Origin: Bacteroides sp. 224
GTDB taxonomy: Bacteria > Bacteroidota > Bacteroidia > Bacteroidales > Bacteroidaceae
NCBI RefSeq assembly: GCF_010500995.1
Contig: NZ_QVMK01000002.1
Span: 253,429 to 317,428, forward strand
Direction: 5' to 3'
DNA: 64,000 nucleotides
A program made the translations under genes and the position numbers. Below are positions 1 through 8,145 of the stretch, piece by piece (the stretch's first letter is position 1; each line of letters starts with the position of its first letter). The notes under the pieces were generated by a model. That model ran no database searches. It saw nothing but the letters and a program-made list of their open reading frames with translations, and was not told where the DNA came from.

Positions 1-73
1 AGAAAGACAGATAGAAGGCACAAACCAAAGTGAGTAATACAGCAAAAACTTTAACAAATCCTTTGTTTTGCAT
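1..73 (-). CDS. secDF: Protein translocase SecDF, N-terminal fragment
   Basis: Only the first 24 codons are in the window; the gene runs leftward off the left edge. The peptide begins MQNKGFVKVFAVLLTLVCAF, a short basic start followed by a hydrophobic segment. I recognise this as the usual first membrane helix of the fused SecDF of Bacteroidales, which uses the proton gradient to help proteins cross the inner membrane after SecA/SecYEG. The start is the ATG at 73-71, about 50 nt downstream of a good -7 box (131-138). The identity rests on a short stretch only; the neighbouring permease gene stops at 185, so secDF probably has its own promoter. Confidence 0.7.
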   Translation of the reverse strand, partial: MQNKGFVKVFAVLLTLVCAFYLSF

Positions 74-130
74 TTTAGTTTGATTTTTATATTATTACCT
101 TTTAATTAATTTCCTTAATCTACAAGGCTG

Positions 131-158
131 CAAATATAGCTTTTTTTTCACACTCAAA
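131..158 (-). promoter_or_regulatory. Promoter for secDF
   Basis: On the minus strand there is TATATTTG (138-131), a full match to the Bacteroides -7 consensus TAnnTTTG, with a TTTG (158-155) 16 nt upstream as a possible -33 box. The spacer is at the short end of the usual range. It lies in the gap between the permease stop and the secDF start. Confidence 0.5.
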
Positions 159-184
159 GGTATTTAGAAGCAAATATTTCGTTT

Positions 185-1411
185 TTACCCCAGCCTTTTA
201 CTCAAATACTTCACCGGCCACCAAACAGATAAAACACCCATTACCAGCACTGTGATAAATATTAGCAACACGTCCGAAGCATGCACACTTACCGGATAAG
301 CATCGATAAGAAAACTCCCCCCTGTGGCATTCAAAGTTATCAAGCCAAACTCCTGCTGGATAAGGCAAAACACCAGCCCTAAAACAATTCCTGCCAAGGC
401 ACCGAAGAAGGAGATCATGCAACCTTCTACAAAAAAGATACGAGATACCAGTTTATCATTGGCGCCCAAACTACGAAGAGTCTGCACATCTTCTCTTTTA
501 TCGATAATTAGCATGGAAAGAGAACCTATTACATTAAAACAGGCAACCATTAAGATAAAGGAAAGGAATATATAAGAGATCAGTTTTTCAATCTCCATCA
601 TACGATAAACGTCTGCTTGCTGTTCATAACGATTGCTTACAACAAACGATTCTCCCAGCATCTTTTCGATCTTTGCCTTTGTTGAAGCAACACCGGCGGT
701 TGGTTGCAACTTCAATTCGATGGCAGATACCTCCGTATCATAATCAAACACCCGGCGGGCAAAAGAAAGAGAAGTTAGAACGTATTGTTTATCATACTTT
801 TGCTGATTCACAACAAACACACACCCGGGCGAAAACAAGTAATCTTCATGAAAGGAAGAAGCCGGATTGGCCATGTTTATCTTTGTATTTCGTTTGGGTG
901 TATATACTTTCAGCGGATCAACAAATTGAACGCCTGTGCCTAACGCCTGAACCAGTTCAACCCCCATCACAGCATAGTCTACCACAGAATCCGTCAGCAA
1001 GAAGTTGCCACGCCCATAGAGAATACTGTCGATCTCCGTTAGTTGATTAAAGTTATCGGATACCCCTTTAATAACTGCCATCGCCTGCCGGTCTTTGTAT
1101 TGCACCATAGCATTCTCTTCCAGCGTTTCGGAGAAAACGGCTATTTCGGGAAGAGAACGCAAGGCTTGAATAGATTCATCCTGCGCATCAAACACCTTTC
1201 CTTGACGGGCTGTTATTTTCAATTCAGGATCGAAAGCCGTAAAGAAGCTTGCCACCATATCCTGAAAACCATTAAATACGGAAAGTGTACACACCAAAGC
1301 CAAAGTAGCAAGTGCTACCCCGCATACGGATACACCCGAAATAATGTTTATTGCATTATGCTTCTTTTTAGAGAAAAGATAGCGGCGGGCAATATAAAAG
1401 GAAAGGTTCAT
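185..1411 (-). CDS. LolC/LolE-type ABC transporter permease (FtsX/MacB fold)
   Basis: A 408-residue inner-membrane protein with the layout of lipoprotein-releasing permeases. One N-terminal membrane helix (about residues 23-50) is followed by a large periplasmic domain (about 50-270), then three C-terminal helices (about 275-305, 325-355, 375-400). The stretch with RSLGANDKLVSRIFFVEG after the second helix is typical of the FtsX-like permease domain. Such proteins move lipoproteins from the inner membrane toward the outer-membrane chaperone, driven by LolD. No ATPase gene is adjacent, as is common in Bacteroidales, where one permease may serve both LolC and LolE roles. It starts 10 nt after rbfA and is probably co-transcribed with it. 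Confidence 0.85.
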   Translation of the reverse strand: MNLSFYIARRYLFSKKKHNAINIISGVSVCGVALATLALVCTLSVFNGFQDMVASFFTAFDPELKITARQGKVFDAQDESIQALRSLPEIAVFSETLEENAMVQYKDRQAMAVIKGVSDNFNQLTEIDSILYGRGNFLLTDSVVDYAVMGVELVQALGTGVQFVDPLKVYTPKRNTKINMANPASSFHEDYLFSPGCVFVVNQQKYDKQYVLTSLSFARRVFDYDTEVSAIELKLQPTAGVASTKAKIEKMLGESFVVSNRYEQQADVYRMMEIEKLISYIFLSFILMVACFNVIGSLSMLIIDKREDVQTLRSLGANDKLVSRIFFVEGCMISFFGALAGIVLGLVFCLIQQEFGLITLNATGGSFLIDAYPVSVHASDVLLIFITVLVMGVLSVWWPVKYLSKRLG

Positions 1412-1421
1412 TACTTAGAAC

Positions 1422-1754
1422 TTACTTAAGAAGCGAATCTATCTTTTCTAAATAATCAAGCGAATCATCCACAAAGAACTTCAGTTCGGGAATAATACGC
1501 AATTGATGCCTTACCCTTGCACCCAGTTCGTAACGAATAGATTTAGTATTATCATTGATGTTCTTTATCAGTTCCTCACTTTTCTCGGAAGGGAATATAC
1601 TAAGATATACTCTGGCGATACTCATATCAGGGCTGATACGCACTACACTTACCGACACCAATGTGCCCGGCATTGCTTTCGTTTGCAATAAAAAGATATC
1701 TCCTAATTCTTTTTGCAGCAAACGGGCAATTCTATTTTGTCTGGTTGTTTCCAT
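1422..1754 (-). CDS. rbfA: Ribosome-binding factor A
   Basis: A 110-residue protein of the usual RbfA length. The N-terminus METTRQNRIARLLQKELGDI and the following VSVSVVRISPDMSIARVYLS match the family, a single KH-like domain that binds the 30S subunit and helps 16S rRNA 5'-end maturation, notably in the cold. The last third (HQLRIIPELKFFVDDSLD) is the conserved R-x-P-x-L-x-F-x-x-D-x-S block. It precedes the LolC/E-type permease with a 10-nt gap. Upstream is a large AT-rich palindrome instead of a clear promoter, so transcription probably enters from the pyk side. Confidence 0.93.
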   Translation of the reverse strand: METTRQNRIARLLQKELGDIFLLQTKAMPGTLVSVSVVRISPDMSIARVYLSIFPSEKSEELIKNINDNTKSIRYELGARVRHQLRIIPELKFFVDDSLDYLEKIDSLLK

Positions 1755-1755
1755 T

Positions 1756-1909
1756 TTAGAGTTTTAAGTTTAAAGTTTGGAGTTTGGAGTTTATAGTTTA
1801 TGAGTTTATATAGATGTTTCAAATTCAGCCGATAAAGATAGTAAATAACTACTAAACCTATAAACTACAAACTCAAAAACTATAAACTTAAAAACTATAA
1901 ACTTAAACC
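1756..1909 (-). repeat. AT-rich imperfect palindrome between O-methyltransferase and rbfA
   Basis: The left arm (about 1756-1810) is a run of degenerate units such as AGTTTGGAGTTTATAGTTT. The right arm (about 1855-1909) is its approximate reverse complement (ACTATAAACTTAAAAACTAT). The arms surround a loop of about 45 nt. The right arm includes the TAA stop codon of the O-methyltransferase gene (1905-1903). Between two co-directional genes it could act as an mRNA hairpin or partial terminator. Confidence 0.7.
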
Positions 1910-2541
1910 TTTCTTATAATTGTCAAGCCATCTCGTAGGGGAAGTATTACTTTCTCCACACGTTTATCGGCTGCTACATAATCATTGAATCTTTTTATCC
2001 CGATTGTTTGCAGGTCTGTGGGGTGAGGTGTTTCAAGCACATGCCCATCCCACAATGTGTTGTCGGCAACGATGTATCCTCCGGGAGATAGATATTCGAG
2101 TACCATTTCGTAGTACTCCACGTATTTACGCTTATCGCCATCTACAAAAGCCAGATCGAAGGTAATGCCCAGTTCCGGAACTACCTTCAATGCATCGCCT
2201 ATATAAAAGGTAATTTTATCGGCAAAAGGAGAATTCTCCAACCAAGGCCGGGTAAAGTCCTCCTGTTCATCATTAATTTCGAAGGTGTGCAACATGGCTC
2301 CTTCTTTCAGCCCTTCGGCCAAACAAAGAGCTGAGTAGCCGCTGTAGGTTCCTATTTCGAGTACTTGCTTCGGACGAATCATTTCGACAAACATTTTAAG
2401 CATTCGCCCTTGCAAGTGCCCCGAAGCCATACGTGGACGCAGTAAGTTAACGTGCGTATCACGATACAGGGCTTTCAGGTATTCACTTTCCGGATCAATA
2501 TGCTGCAAAATATATGAATCCAGCCATTCGTCCTTAGTCAT
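1903..2541 (-). CDS. SAM-dependent O-methyltransferase (family 3, CCoAOMT-like)
   Basis: A 212-residue cytosolic methyltransferase. SAM-binding motif I is VLEIGTYSGYSALCLAEGL near residue 62. The acidic motif LAFVDGDKRKY near 130 and the metal-site region GGYIVADNTLWDG near 155 place it with catechol/caffeoyl-CoA-type O-methyltransferases, which use a divalent metal to bind vicinal hydroxyls. The natural substrate in Bacteroides is not known to me. The ATG follows directly on the pyk stop codon (TAAATG, no gap), so the two genes are very likely one transcript and may be translationally coupled. Confidence 0.88.
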   Translation of the reverse strand: MTKDEWLDSYILQHIDPESEYLKALYRDTHVNLLRPRMASGHLQGRMLKMFVEMIRPKQVLEIGTYSGYSALCLAEGLKEGAMLHTFEINDEQEDFTRPWLENSPFADKITFYIGDALKVVPELGITFDLAFVDGDKRKYVEYYEMVLEYLSPGGYIVADNTLWDGHVLETPHPTDLQTIGIKRFNDYVAADKRVEKVILPLRDGLTIIRKV

Positions 2542-3993
2542 TTATCGGGAAGTAAAAGTGGGTAATGAGTAATTGTTGGCGTTGTTTAACACTGTATCTA
2601 CCTTATTGATTTCGAGGAAAGTAGTTCCACCACCTTCGCCAAAACTACCACTTAAATAGGCAAACATATCTCCTCCGGTTACACGCTTGCTTTCAATCAG
2701 CATTCTTAATGCCGAGAAGAAGTAGCTTCTTGCATTGTCTTTCTCTTCCTGGAAGATAGGAAGTACGCCATAAGATAATGCCAGTAAACGCATTGTTTTT
2801 TCTTTGTAGCAAATGGCCAAAACCGGATTCTTACCACGGAAAGCAGCCACATAGCGAGCCGTACGCCCGGTAAAGCTATCGGTAATAATGGCACGTATCT
2901 TTACTTTGTTAGACGCTTTTACAGCTTGCTTGGCAAGGAAAGCCGTTACATCTGCATCGTCTCCCAGTGGTACACGGATGTCATTTTCTTCTAATTTATC
3001 TTTTTCTGCCTGCTCTGCAATTTGCGCCATGGTACGAAGTGCTTCTACCGGATATTTACCGTAAGCCGTTTCGCCACTTAACATAAGCGCATCTGTACGA
3101 TAATAAATAGCATTGGCAATATCCGTAACCTCCGCACGGGTTGGGCGAGGATTATTAATCATGGTGTGCAGCATTTGTGTGGCTACAATCACCGGGCGTT
3201 TTGCCAGGATACATTTCTTAATAAGTTTACGCTGAATACCGGGTATCTTTTGCTGAGGTATTTCAATACCAAGATCTCCACGGGCAATCATTACTCCATA
3301 AGCAGCTTCCAAAATTTCATCGATATTATCAACTCCTTCTTGGTTTTCTATCTTAGCAATGATTTTTATTTCGCTGTTATGAGCATCCAGTATTTCTTGT
3401 ATATCAAGGATGTCTTGTTTGGTTCTAACAAAAGAGTGGGCAATGAAATCAATGTCTTTTTCAATAGCATACAAGATGTTCTTCTTATCTCTTTCGGTTA
3501 AAGAAGGTAGGTTGATACGCATGCCCGGCACATTCACACTCTTACGGCTGCCCAAAGTAGCCAAGTTTTGCACTTCGCAAATAAGGTGATCGTCCAAACG
3601 ATCTAAGATAAGCAGATCAAGGTCGCCATCGTCAATTAAAACATGACCTCCTACTTCTACATCTTTCACAAAATCGGAATAAGAAACGGCGATGCATTCG
3701 TGTGTAGTTTCCACTGTCGGGTCGCCTACCATTTTCACTTTGTCTCCTATATTAAACAATATAGGTTCCTGACATACGGTGGTTCTTATTTCAGGTCCTT
3801 TGGTATCCATTAAGATGGCCAATTGGTTAGAAACGGTCCGCACATTATTAATAATACGGTCAAACCCTTCTCTCTCTATATGAGCAGAGTTCATACGAAC
3901 CACGTTCATACCTGCCTCATAAAGCTTTGAAATAAAACTAACTTCACAACGTTGATCGGAAATAGTAGCTACTATCTTAGTATGCTTCTTCAT
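2542..3993 (-). CDS. pyk: Pyruvate kinase
   Basis: A 483-residue enzyme that transfers phosphate from phosphoenolpyruvate to ADP in the last step of glycolysis. Visible motifs: the N-terminal substrate segment VVRMNSAH, a variant of the usual R-x-N-x-SHG; DTKGPEIRT; IDFIAHSFVRTKQDI; the signature around IIAKIENQEG followed by MIARGDLGIEIP, which supplies the catalytic lysine and Mg ligands; and VIVATQMLHTM. The C-terminal domain (about 345-475) is the usual regulatory fold. It lies 50 nt downstream of aroQ and abuts the O-methyltransferase gene. A weak -7-like TAGGTTTA (4029-4022) could add an internal promoter. Confidence 0.96.
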   Translation of the reverse strand: MKKHTKIVATISDQRCEVSFISKLYEAGMNVVRMNSAHIEREGFDRIINNVRTVSNQLAILMDTKGPEIRTTVCQEPILFNIGDKVKMVGDPTVETTHECIAVSYSDFVKDVEVGGHVLIDDGDLDLLILDRLDDHLICEVQNLATLGSRKSVNVPGMRINLPSLTERDKKNILYAIEKDIDFIAHSFVRTKQDILDIQEILDAHNSEIKIIAKIENQEGVDNIDEILEAAYGVMIARGDLGIEIPQQKIPGIQRKLIKKCILAKRPVIVATQMLHTMINNPRPTRAEVTDIANAIYYRTDALMLSGETAYGKYPVEALRTMAQIAEQAEKDKLEENDIRVPLGDDADVTAFLAKQAVKASNKVKIRAIITDSFTGRTARYVAAFRGKNPVLAICYKEKTMRLLALSYGVLPIFQEEKDNARSYFFSALRMLIESKRVTGGDMFAYLSGSFGEGGGTTFLEINKVDTVLNNANNYSLPTFTSR

Positions 3994-4043
3994 AAAATTA
4001 ACAAGTTACCTTAATATAATTTAAACCTAAAAAAACTATCTAT

Positions 4044-4472
4044 TCATCTATTTATTAATGCCTCAATGGCTAAGCGATAAGAGTTTAAACCAAATCCGCA
4101 TATCACTCCTTTACAGGCAGCCGAAATCATTGAAACATGCCTGAAAGATTCTCTTGCATGTACATTGGAAATATGCACTTCTACAACCGGAGCAGGCACC
4201 GCCCGTATAGCGTCATGCAATGCTATGGAAGTATGAGTATATGCTCCTGCGTTCAGAATAATGCCATCAACATCAAAACCGCACTCATGTATCTTATCGA
4301 TGAGTGCTCCCTCTGAGTTTGATTGGAAATAGGTAACGTTCACCTCAGGATACTGTTGCAACATGTTTTCCAGATATTCTTCAATACTCTGATCTCCATA
4401 GATAGATGGCTCTCGTTTTCCTAACAAATTCAAATTAGGGCCATTTACAATCAATAGATTCACGTTATCCAT
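4044..4472 (-). CDS. aroQ: 3-dehydroquinate dehydratase, type II
   Basis: A type II dehydroquinase of the shikimate pathway (3-dehydroquinate to 3-dehydroshikimate). Family blocks visible: LLIVNGPNLNLLGKREPSIY with the catalytic Tyr, then FQSNSEGALIDKIHE, GIILNAGAYTHTSIALHDAI, VEVHISNVHARESFR with the catalytic His, and GLNSYRLAIEAL. I chose the ATG at 4472 (142 residues, the family length) over the upstream in-frame ATG at 4508. The best -7 box (4535-4528) would put the transcript start within a few bases of 4508, leaving no ribosome site there, and the extra 12 residues are not family-like. It is divergent from xerD and probably heads a leftward operon through pyk to the LolC/E-type permease. 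Confidence 0.93.
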   Translation of the reverse strand: MDNVNLLIVNGPNLNLLGKREPSIYGDQSIEEYLENMLQQYPEVNVTYFQSNSEGALIDKIHECGFDVDGIILNAGAYTHTSIALHDAIRAVPAPVVEVHISNVHARESFRHVSMISAACKGVICGFGLNSYRLAIEALINR

Positions 4473-4495
4473 ACTCACAACCGAATTGTTTTTAA

Positions 4496-4503
4496 TACCT
4501 TTG
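4496..4503 (+). promoter_or_regulatory. -7 box for xerD
   Basis: TACCTTTG is an exact TAnnTTTG match, 42 bp upstream of the xerD ATG. No clear TTTG -33 box is present. Confidence 0.5.
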
Positions 4504-4527
4504 TTCAAAGAACATTATTTCAAGTTG

Positions 4528-4535
4528 CAAAGGTA
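4528..4535 (-). promoter_or_regulatory. -7 box for aroQ-pyk operon
   Basis: On the minus strand the sequence is again TACCTTTG, an exact consensus match, about 55 bp upstream of the chosen aroQ start. It lies downstream, in the xerD direction, of the xerD -7 box, so the two divergent transcripts would overlap by their first 20 or so bases. Confidence 0.5.
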
Positions 4536-4545
4536 AGAAAAAAGT

Positions 4546-5487
4546 ATGAAAAATAATAAAAAAGAAGCAAATAAGGATATAACCCAGCAAATTGTAAGGA
4601 AGTACCAACAATACCTTAAGCTTGAAAAGTCTCTATCGAAAAACACACTGGATGCTTATGACCATGATTTAGATAAGCTATTAGCCTTTCTTCAGCCGGC
4701 AAACATATCTATTTTAGAAGTAACACTGGAGGATTTACAACAATTTGCTGCCGGCTTACACGATATTGGGATTCATGCCCGCTCCCAAGCCCGTATTATC
4801 TCCGGGGTCAAGTCGTTCTTTAACTTCCTGATTATGGCAGATTACATAGAGGCAGATCCCTCCGAATTGCTCGAAGGACCTAAAATCGGATTCAAACTGC
4901 CGGAGGTATTATCGTTAGAAGAGATAGATGCCATTATAGCCGCCATTGATTTAAGCAAAAAAGAGGGGCAACGCAACCGCGCCATATTAGAAACACTTTA
5001 TAGCTGTGGGCTGCGAGTATCCGAACTTTGCAACCTAAAGATTTCTGATCTGTACTTAGACGAAGGATTCATTAAAGTAGAGGGAAAAGGAAGCAAGCAA
5101 CGGTTAGTTCCTATCTCTCCCAAAGCCATCAGAGAAATAGATTTGTATTTCATGGATCGCAACCAAACGCTTATCAAGAAAGACTATGAGGATTATTTAT
5201 TCATCAGCAAACGGGGGAAAAACATCTCGCGGATTATGGTTTTTCACTTTATAAAGGAGCTTGCCCAACAGGCAAATGTAACCAAGAACATAAGTCCGCA
5301 TACTTTTCGACATTCATTTGCCACACATCTTTTAGAAGGAGGTGCCAATTTAAGGGCAATACAAAGCATGCTGGGACATGAATCGATTGCAACTACCGAG
5401 ATTTATACGCACATTGATCGAAATATGCTTCGCAATGAGATTATAGAGCATCACCCGAGAAATATCAAGTATCGCCTAAGGGAATAG
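4546..5487 (+). CDS. xerD: Tyrosine recombinase XerD
   Basis: A 313-residue site-specific recombinase with all six catalytic residues visible: Arg157 (SCGLRVSEL), Lys181 (EGKGSKQR), His252 and Arg255 (HTFRHSFATHL), His278 (LGHES) and the nucleophile Tyr287 (TEIYTH). The N-terminal SAM-like core-binding domain spans about 12-105. With XerC it resolves chromosome dimers at dif during division. Length and the aroQ-linked position fit the housekeeping enzyme and not a mobile-element integrase; no attachment site or element flanks it. The first 12 residues are lysine-rich and slightly longer than in E. coli XerD. Confidence 0.9.
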   Translation: MKNNKKEANKDITQQIVRKYQQYLKLEKSLSKNTLDAYDHDLDKLLAFLQPANISILEVTLEDLQQFAAGLHDIGIHARSQARIISGVKSFFNFLIMADYIEADPSELLEGPKIGFKLPEVLSLEEIDAIIAAIDLSKKEGQRNRAILETLYSCGLRVSELCNLKISDLYLDEGFIKVEGKGSKQRLVPISPKAIREIDLYFMDRNQTLIKKDYEDYLFISKRGKNISRIMVFHFIKELAQQANVTKNISPHTFRHSFATHLLEGGANLRAIQSMLGHESIATTEIYTHIDRNMLRNEIIEHHPRNIKYRLRE

Positions 5488-5492
5488 TGTTT

Positions 5493-5583
5493 GTTTTGAG
5501 TGAAGAGTGAATAGTAAAAAGTGAATAGTTATGATGCTGCATTTTTCACGATTCACTTTCGATTTTCGGTTTTCATTCAAAAA
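5493..5583 (+). repeat. Imperfect palindrome after xerD (GTGAA family)
   Basis: The left arm (about 5493-5528) holds AGTGAAGAGTGAATAGT units. The right arm (about 5541-5583) holds their reverse complements with mismatches (CACGATTCACTTTCGATTTT). It begins 6 nt after the xerD stop and may serve as its terminator. The units resemble those of the element at 55755-55823. Confidence 0.6.
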
Positions 5584-6024
5584 TGAAAAGAAACGCTCTC
5601 ATGAAAAAGTCCTCTTACCTTGCCTAAAAACAAGATAAAATGCCGATGAAATGGGGAATAATCGAAGGTTTCAATTCAAAAAACAAGCACTGCGAATTTA
5701 TAGCGTTCGTTATAGCGACCTTATAACAATATATAAAGAAGAAGTAATCTACTGATGATGATAGAGAACAACAAAAAAGAAAAAAAAGAAAAATTTAATT
5801 CAGGCACTGCTGCCAAGAGAAAATGCTACTGTCTTCAACCACAAATGCTACTATCATTTCGGGCAAATGCAACCATCATTTTACTACCGGCAATAAGCAC
5901 CAAACAGGCGGCATCAGAAGTGAAAATGTCGCCTCCACACCGAAACTTCTCCTAAAAAACCTTTTTTTGAATGTCTTTATGAAAATTTTAAGTCCTGATT
6001 TAACATTTTCTTTTAAAGAATCAA
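5584..6024. other. Intergenic stretch without a convincing gene
   Basis: About 440 bp between the palindrome after xerD and the promoter of the TPR lipoprotein gene. Short open frames exist (for example 5755-5955), but their products are low-complexity and Lys/Asn-rich at the start, with no domain. The decamer AAATGCTACT occurs twice (5821 and 5844), followed by the similar AAATGCAACC at 5866. I see no RNA gene. Confidence 0.4.
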
Positions 6025-6032
6025 TATATTTG
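6025..6032 (+). promoter_or_regulatory. -7 box for the TPR lipoprotein gene
   Basis: TATATTTG is an exact TAnnTTTG match. A T-rich tract (TTTTC at 6006) sits where a -33 box is expected. Predicted transcript start is about 6040, giving a leader of about 75 nt. Confidence 0.6.
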
Positions 6033-6043
6033 CGTAATTTTGT

Positions 6044-6063
6044 AGCCCTAAGGGAAAAGGGCT
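6044..6063 (+). promoter_or_regulatory. 5'-terminal mRNA stem-loop
   Basis: AGCCCT and AGGGCT form a 6-bp stem around an 8-nt loop, right at the predicted 5' end of the mRNA. Hairpins at this place often protect abundant outer-membrane protein mRNAs from decay. The role here is inferred. Confidence 0.4.
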
Positions 6064-6116
6064 TTTGAGCACGAAGAAATAGTTCAATTATAAACGTTTA
6101 ATTTTAAATTTAAGAG

Positions 6117-7817
6117 ATGATCAAGAAACTGTATTTACCACTTCTTCTTACAGTGGTTGTTGCACTTTCATCATGTAGCAACAAAATGGGTGAATTATCT
6201 TCAGATTATTTCACCACGAATCCGCAAGTTCTGGAAGCTGTAGGCGGAAAGGTTCCTGTAACTATCAACGGAAAGTTCCCGGAAAAATTCTTAAACAAGA
6301 AAGCCATTGTAGAAGTAACTCCTGTATTGAAATGGAAAGGCGGCGAAGCAAAAGGACAAACCGCAGTATTCCAAGGCGAGAAAGTTGAAAACAACTATCA
6401 AACCATCTCTTACAAAATGGGAGGTAACTATACCATGAAAGCTAACTTCGACTATGTGCCCGAAATGGCTAAATCGGAGCTATACCTTGAGTTCAAAGCA
6501 AAAGTAGGAAACAAATCTGTTTCTATCCCTGCCGTTAAAATTGCAGATGGTGTAATTTCTACTTCTGAATTACTTGGCAACACTTTAGGAAGCGCTACTC
6601 CTGCTACCGGACAAGATGCTTTCCAACGTATCATCAAAGAAGCTCATCAAGCTAACATCATGTTCTTGATTCAACAAGCTAACTTGCGTTCAAGCGAATT
6701 GAACTCTGCAAGCATCAAAGAACTGAAAAAAGTTATTGCTGAAGTTAATGAAGCTCCTAACAAAAAAATCGACAACATCGAAGTATCTGCTTATGCTTCT
6801 CCCGATGGTGGTGTAAGTTTGAATAGCAAACTTGCTGAAAGCCGCGAAGGAAACACAGCTAAGTACATGAAAAACGAGTTGAAGAAATCGAAAATTGATG
6901 CTGCTTTAGATGCTAAATACACAGCTCAAGACTGGGAAGGATTCCAAGAATTGGTTTCTAAATCAAATGTTCAAGATAAAGAATTGATCCTTCGCGTTCT
7001 TTCTATGTACAAAGATCCGGAACAAAGAGAAAGAGAAATCAAAAACATCTCTTCTGTTTACAAAACTTTGGCAGACGAAATTCTTCCTCAATTGAGACGT
7101 TCTCGCTTGACTTTGAACTATAACATCATTGGTAAATCTGATGCAGAAATCAGCAACTTAGCTGCTTCTAACCCTAAAGAGTTGAACCTTGAAGAACTTC
7201 TTTATGCTGCAACTTTAACTAAAGATGCTGCTCAACAAAATGCGATCTATACTAAAGCAACTCAACAATTCCCTAACGATCACCGTGCTTACAACAACTT
7301 AGGTAAACTTGCTTACCAAGCCGGCGACTTAGTGAAAGCTGAATCACTCTTCAAAAAAGCTGCAAACATTAACTCTGCTGCTTCTGAAGTTAACATGAAC
7401 TTAGGACTTATCGCCCTTGCTAAAGGTGATAAAGGTACTGCCGAATCATTGTTAGGTAAAGCTTCGGGTGCTGCCGAATTGAACGAATCATTAGGTAACC
7501 TGTACGTTGCACAAGGTCAGTACGACAAAGCTGTAAACGCTTTCAGCAACACCAATACTAACAGTGCTGCTTTAGCTCAAATCCTGTCTAAAGACTACAA
7601 CAAAGCTAAAACTACACTTACAAACGTTGCTACTCCTGACGCTTACACAGATTATTTAATGGCTATTTTAGGTGCAAGAACAAACAACACTTCAATGGTA
7701 ATCAGCAGCCTGAAAAGTGCTATCCTAAAAGACAACTCATTAGCTAAGAAAGCAGCTACAGATCTTGAGTTCATTAAATATATCGCTAACTCAGATTTCT
7801 TAGGTCTTTTAAAATAA
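6117..7817 (+). CDS. TPR-containing OmpA-like lipoprotein
   Basis: A 566-residue lipoprotein with lipobox LSSC (Cys20). After a beta-rich N-terminal region (about 30-150) comes a segment (about 170-340) whose IDNIEVSAYASPDG and following L-A-E-S-R-E pattern resemble the OmpA C-terminal peptidoglycan-binding fold. Then come helical repeats (about 350-560) with TPR features (HRAYNNLGKLAYQAGDLVKA). No acidic cluster follows the lipobox, so it probably faces the periplasm. Codon use is narrow, with repeated GCT, AAA and GAA, as in highly expressed genes; a strong promoter, a leader hairpin and a strong terminator agree. It is probably an abundant envelope structural protein. I know no defined function. 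Confidence 0.75.
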   Translation: MIKKLYLPLLLTVVVALSSCSNKMGELSSDYFTTNPQVLEAVGGKVPVTINGKFPEKFLNKKAIVEVTPVLKWKGGEAKGQTAVFQGEKVENNYQTISYKMGGNYTMKANFDYVPEMAKSELYLEFKAKVGNKSVSIPAVKIADGVISTSELLGNTLGSATPATGQDAFQRIIKEAHQANIMFLIQQANLRSSELNSASIKELKKVIAEVNEAPNKKIDNIEVSAYASPDGGVSLNSKLAESREGNTAKYMKNELKKSKIDAALDAKYTAQDWEGFQELVSKSNVQDKELILRVLSMYKDPEQREREIKNISSVYKTLADEILPQLRRSRLTLNYNIIGKSDAEISNLAASNPKELNLEELLYAATLTKDAAQQNAIYTKATQQFPNDHRAYNNLGKLAYQAGDLVKAESLFKKAANINSAASEVNMNLGLIALAKGDKGTAESLLGKASGAAELNESLGNLYVAQGQYDKAVNAFSNTNTNSAALAQILSKDYNKAKTTLTNVATPDAYTDYLMAILGARTNNTSMVISSLKSAILKDNSLAKKAATDLEFIKYIANSDFLGLLK

Positions 7818-7850
7818 GCTTCTGAAAAAGATATTTGCTTTTTATTTGAA

Positions 7851-7886
7851 AAGAGGGTCGGCAAGATGTTGCCGACTCTTTTTTTG
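7851..7886 (+). terminator. Rho-independent terminator
   Basis: The stem AGTCGGCAA/TTGCCGACT-like (GGGTCGGCAA with TTGCCGACTC, about 10 bp, loop GATG) is followed by TTTTTTT. It lies 35 nt after the TPR lipoprotein stop. This is the clearest intrinsic terminator in the window. Confidence 0.9.
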
Positions 7887-7928
7887 TATATCCTCCCAGC
7901 AATGATTGTGCATAGTGACAGATTAATA

Positions 7929-8046
7929 TAGATACGCGGAACACGCAGAAGGAGCGGATGAACGCGGAAGGTATATTTTCGTCCTTATGCCGCAAGAAAA
8001 AAAGAATTCCGCGTGTTTCCGCTCATTCCGCGTTTTCCGCGTATCC
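7929..8046 (+). repeat. Imperfect palindrome, CGCGGA family
   Basis: The left arm (about 7929-7968) contains ATACGCGGAACACGCAGAAG. The right arm (about 8006-8046) contains ATTCCGCGTTTTCCGCGTAT. The arms are built from degenerate 8-10 bp units around CGCGGA. It is GC-richer than its surroundings and sits between two rightward genes, after the terminator. Confidence 0.75.
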
Positions 8047-8097
8047 ATTCCCCTATAACTCAAAACAAAAACTAATTATGAATATCTATTTAATCAT

Positions 8098-8128
8098 TTT
8101 GTCCTCTAAGAAAATATCCCTACTTTCG
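8098..8128 (+). promoter_or_regulatory. Probable promoter of the thioredoxin-fold lipoprotein gene
   Basis: TTTG (8098-8101), a 19-nt spacer, then TACTTTCG (8121-8128), which matches TAnnTTTG at all but one fixed position. The leader would be very short, about 10-15 nt. Confidence 0.4.
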
Positions 8129-8145
8129 CAAAAAGTTTCAGTAAG

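Noticed and set aside
198-422. Many open frames of 60-150 codons opposite or inside the large genes
   Set aside because: They lie fully within genes with clear family matches, show no recognisable domain, and are expected by chance in this codon usage.
4546-5487. Mobile-element integrase
   Set aside because: The length, housekeeping neighbours and absence of attachment sites or cargo indicate chromosomal XerD.
5755-6068. Overlapping short open frames between xerD and the TPR lipoprotein gene
   Set aside because: Products are low-complexity, lack domains, and the frames run into the promoter of the next gene; no ribosome site or conserved start is visible.
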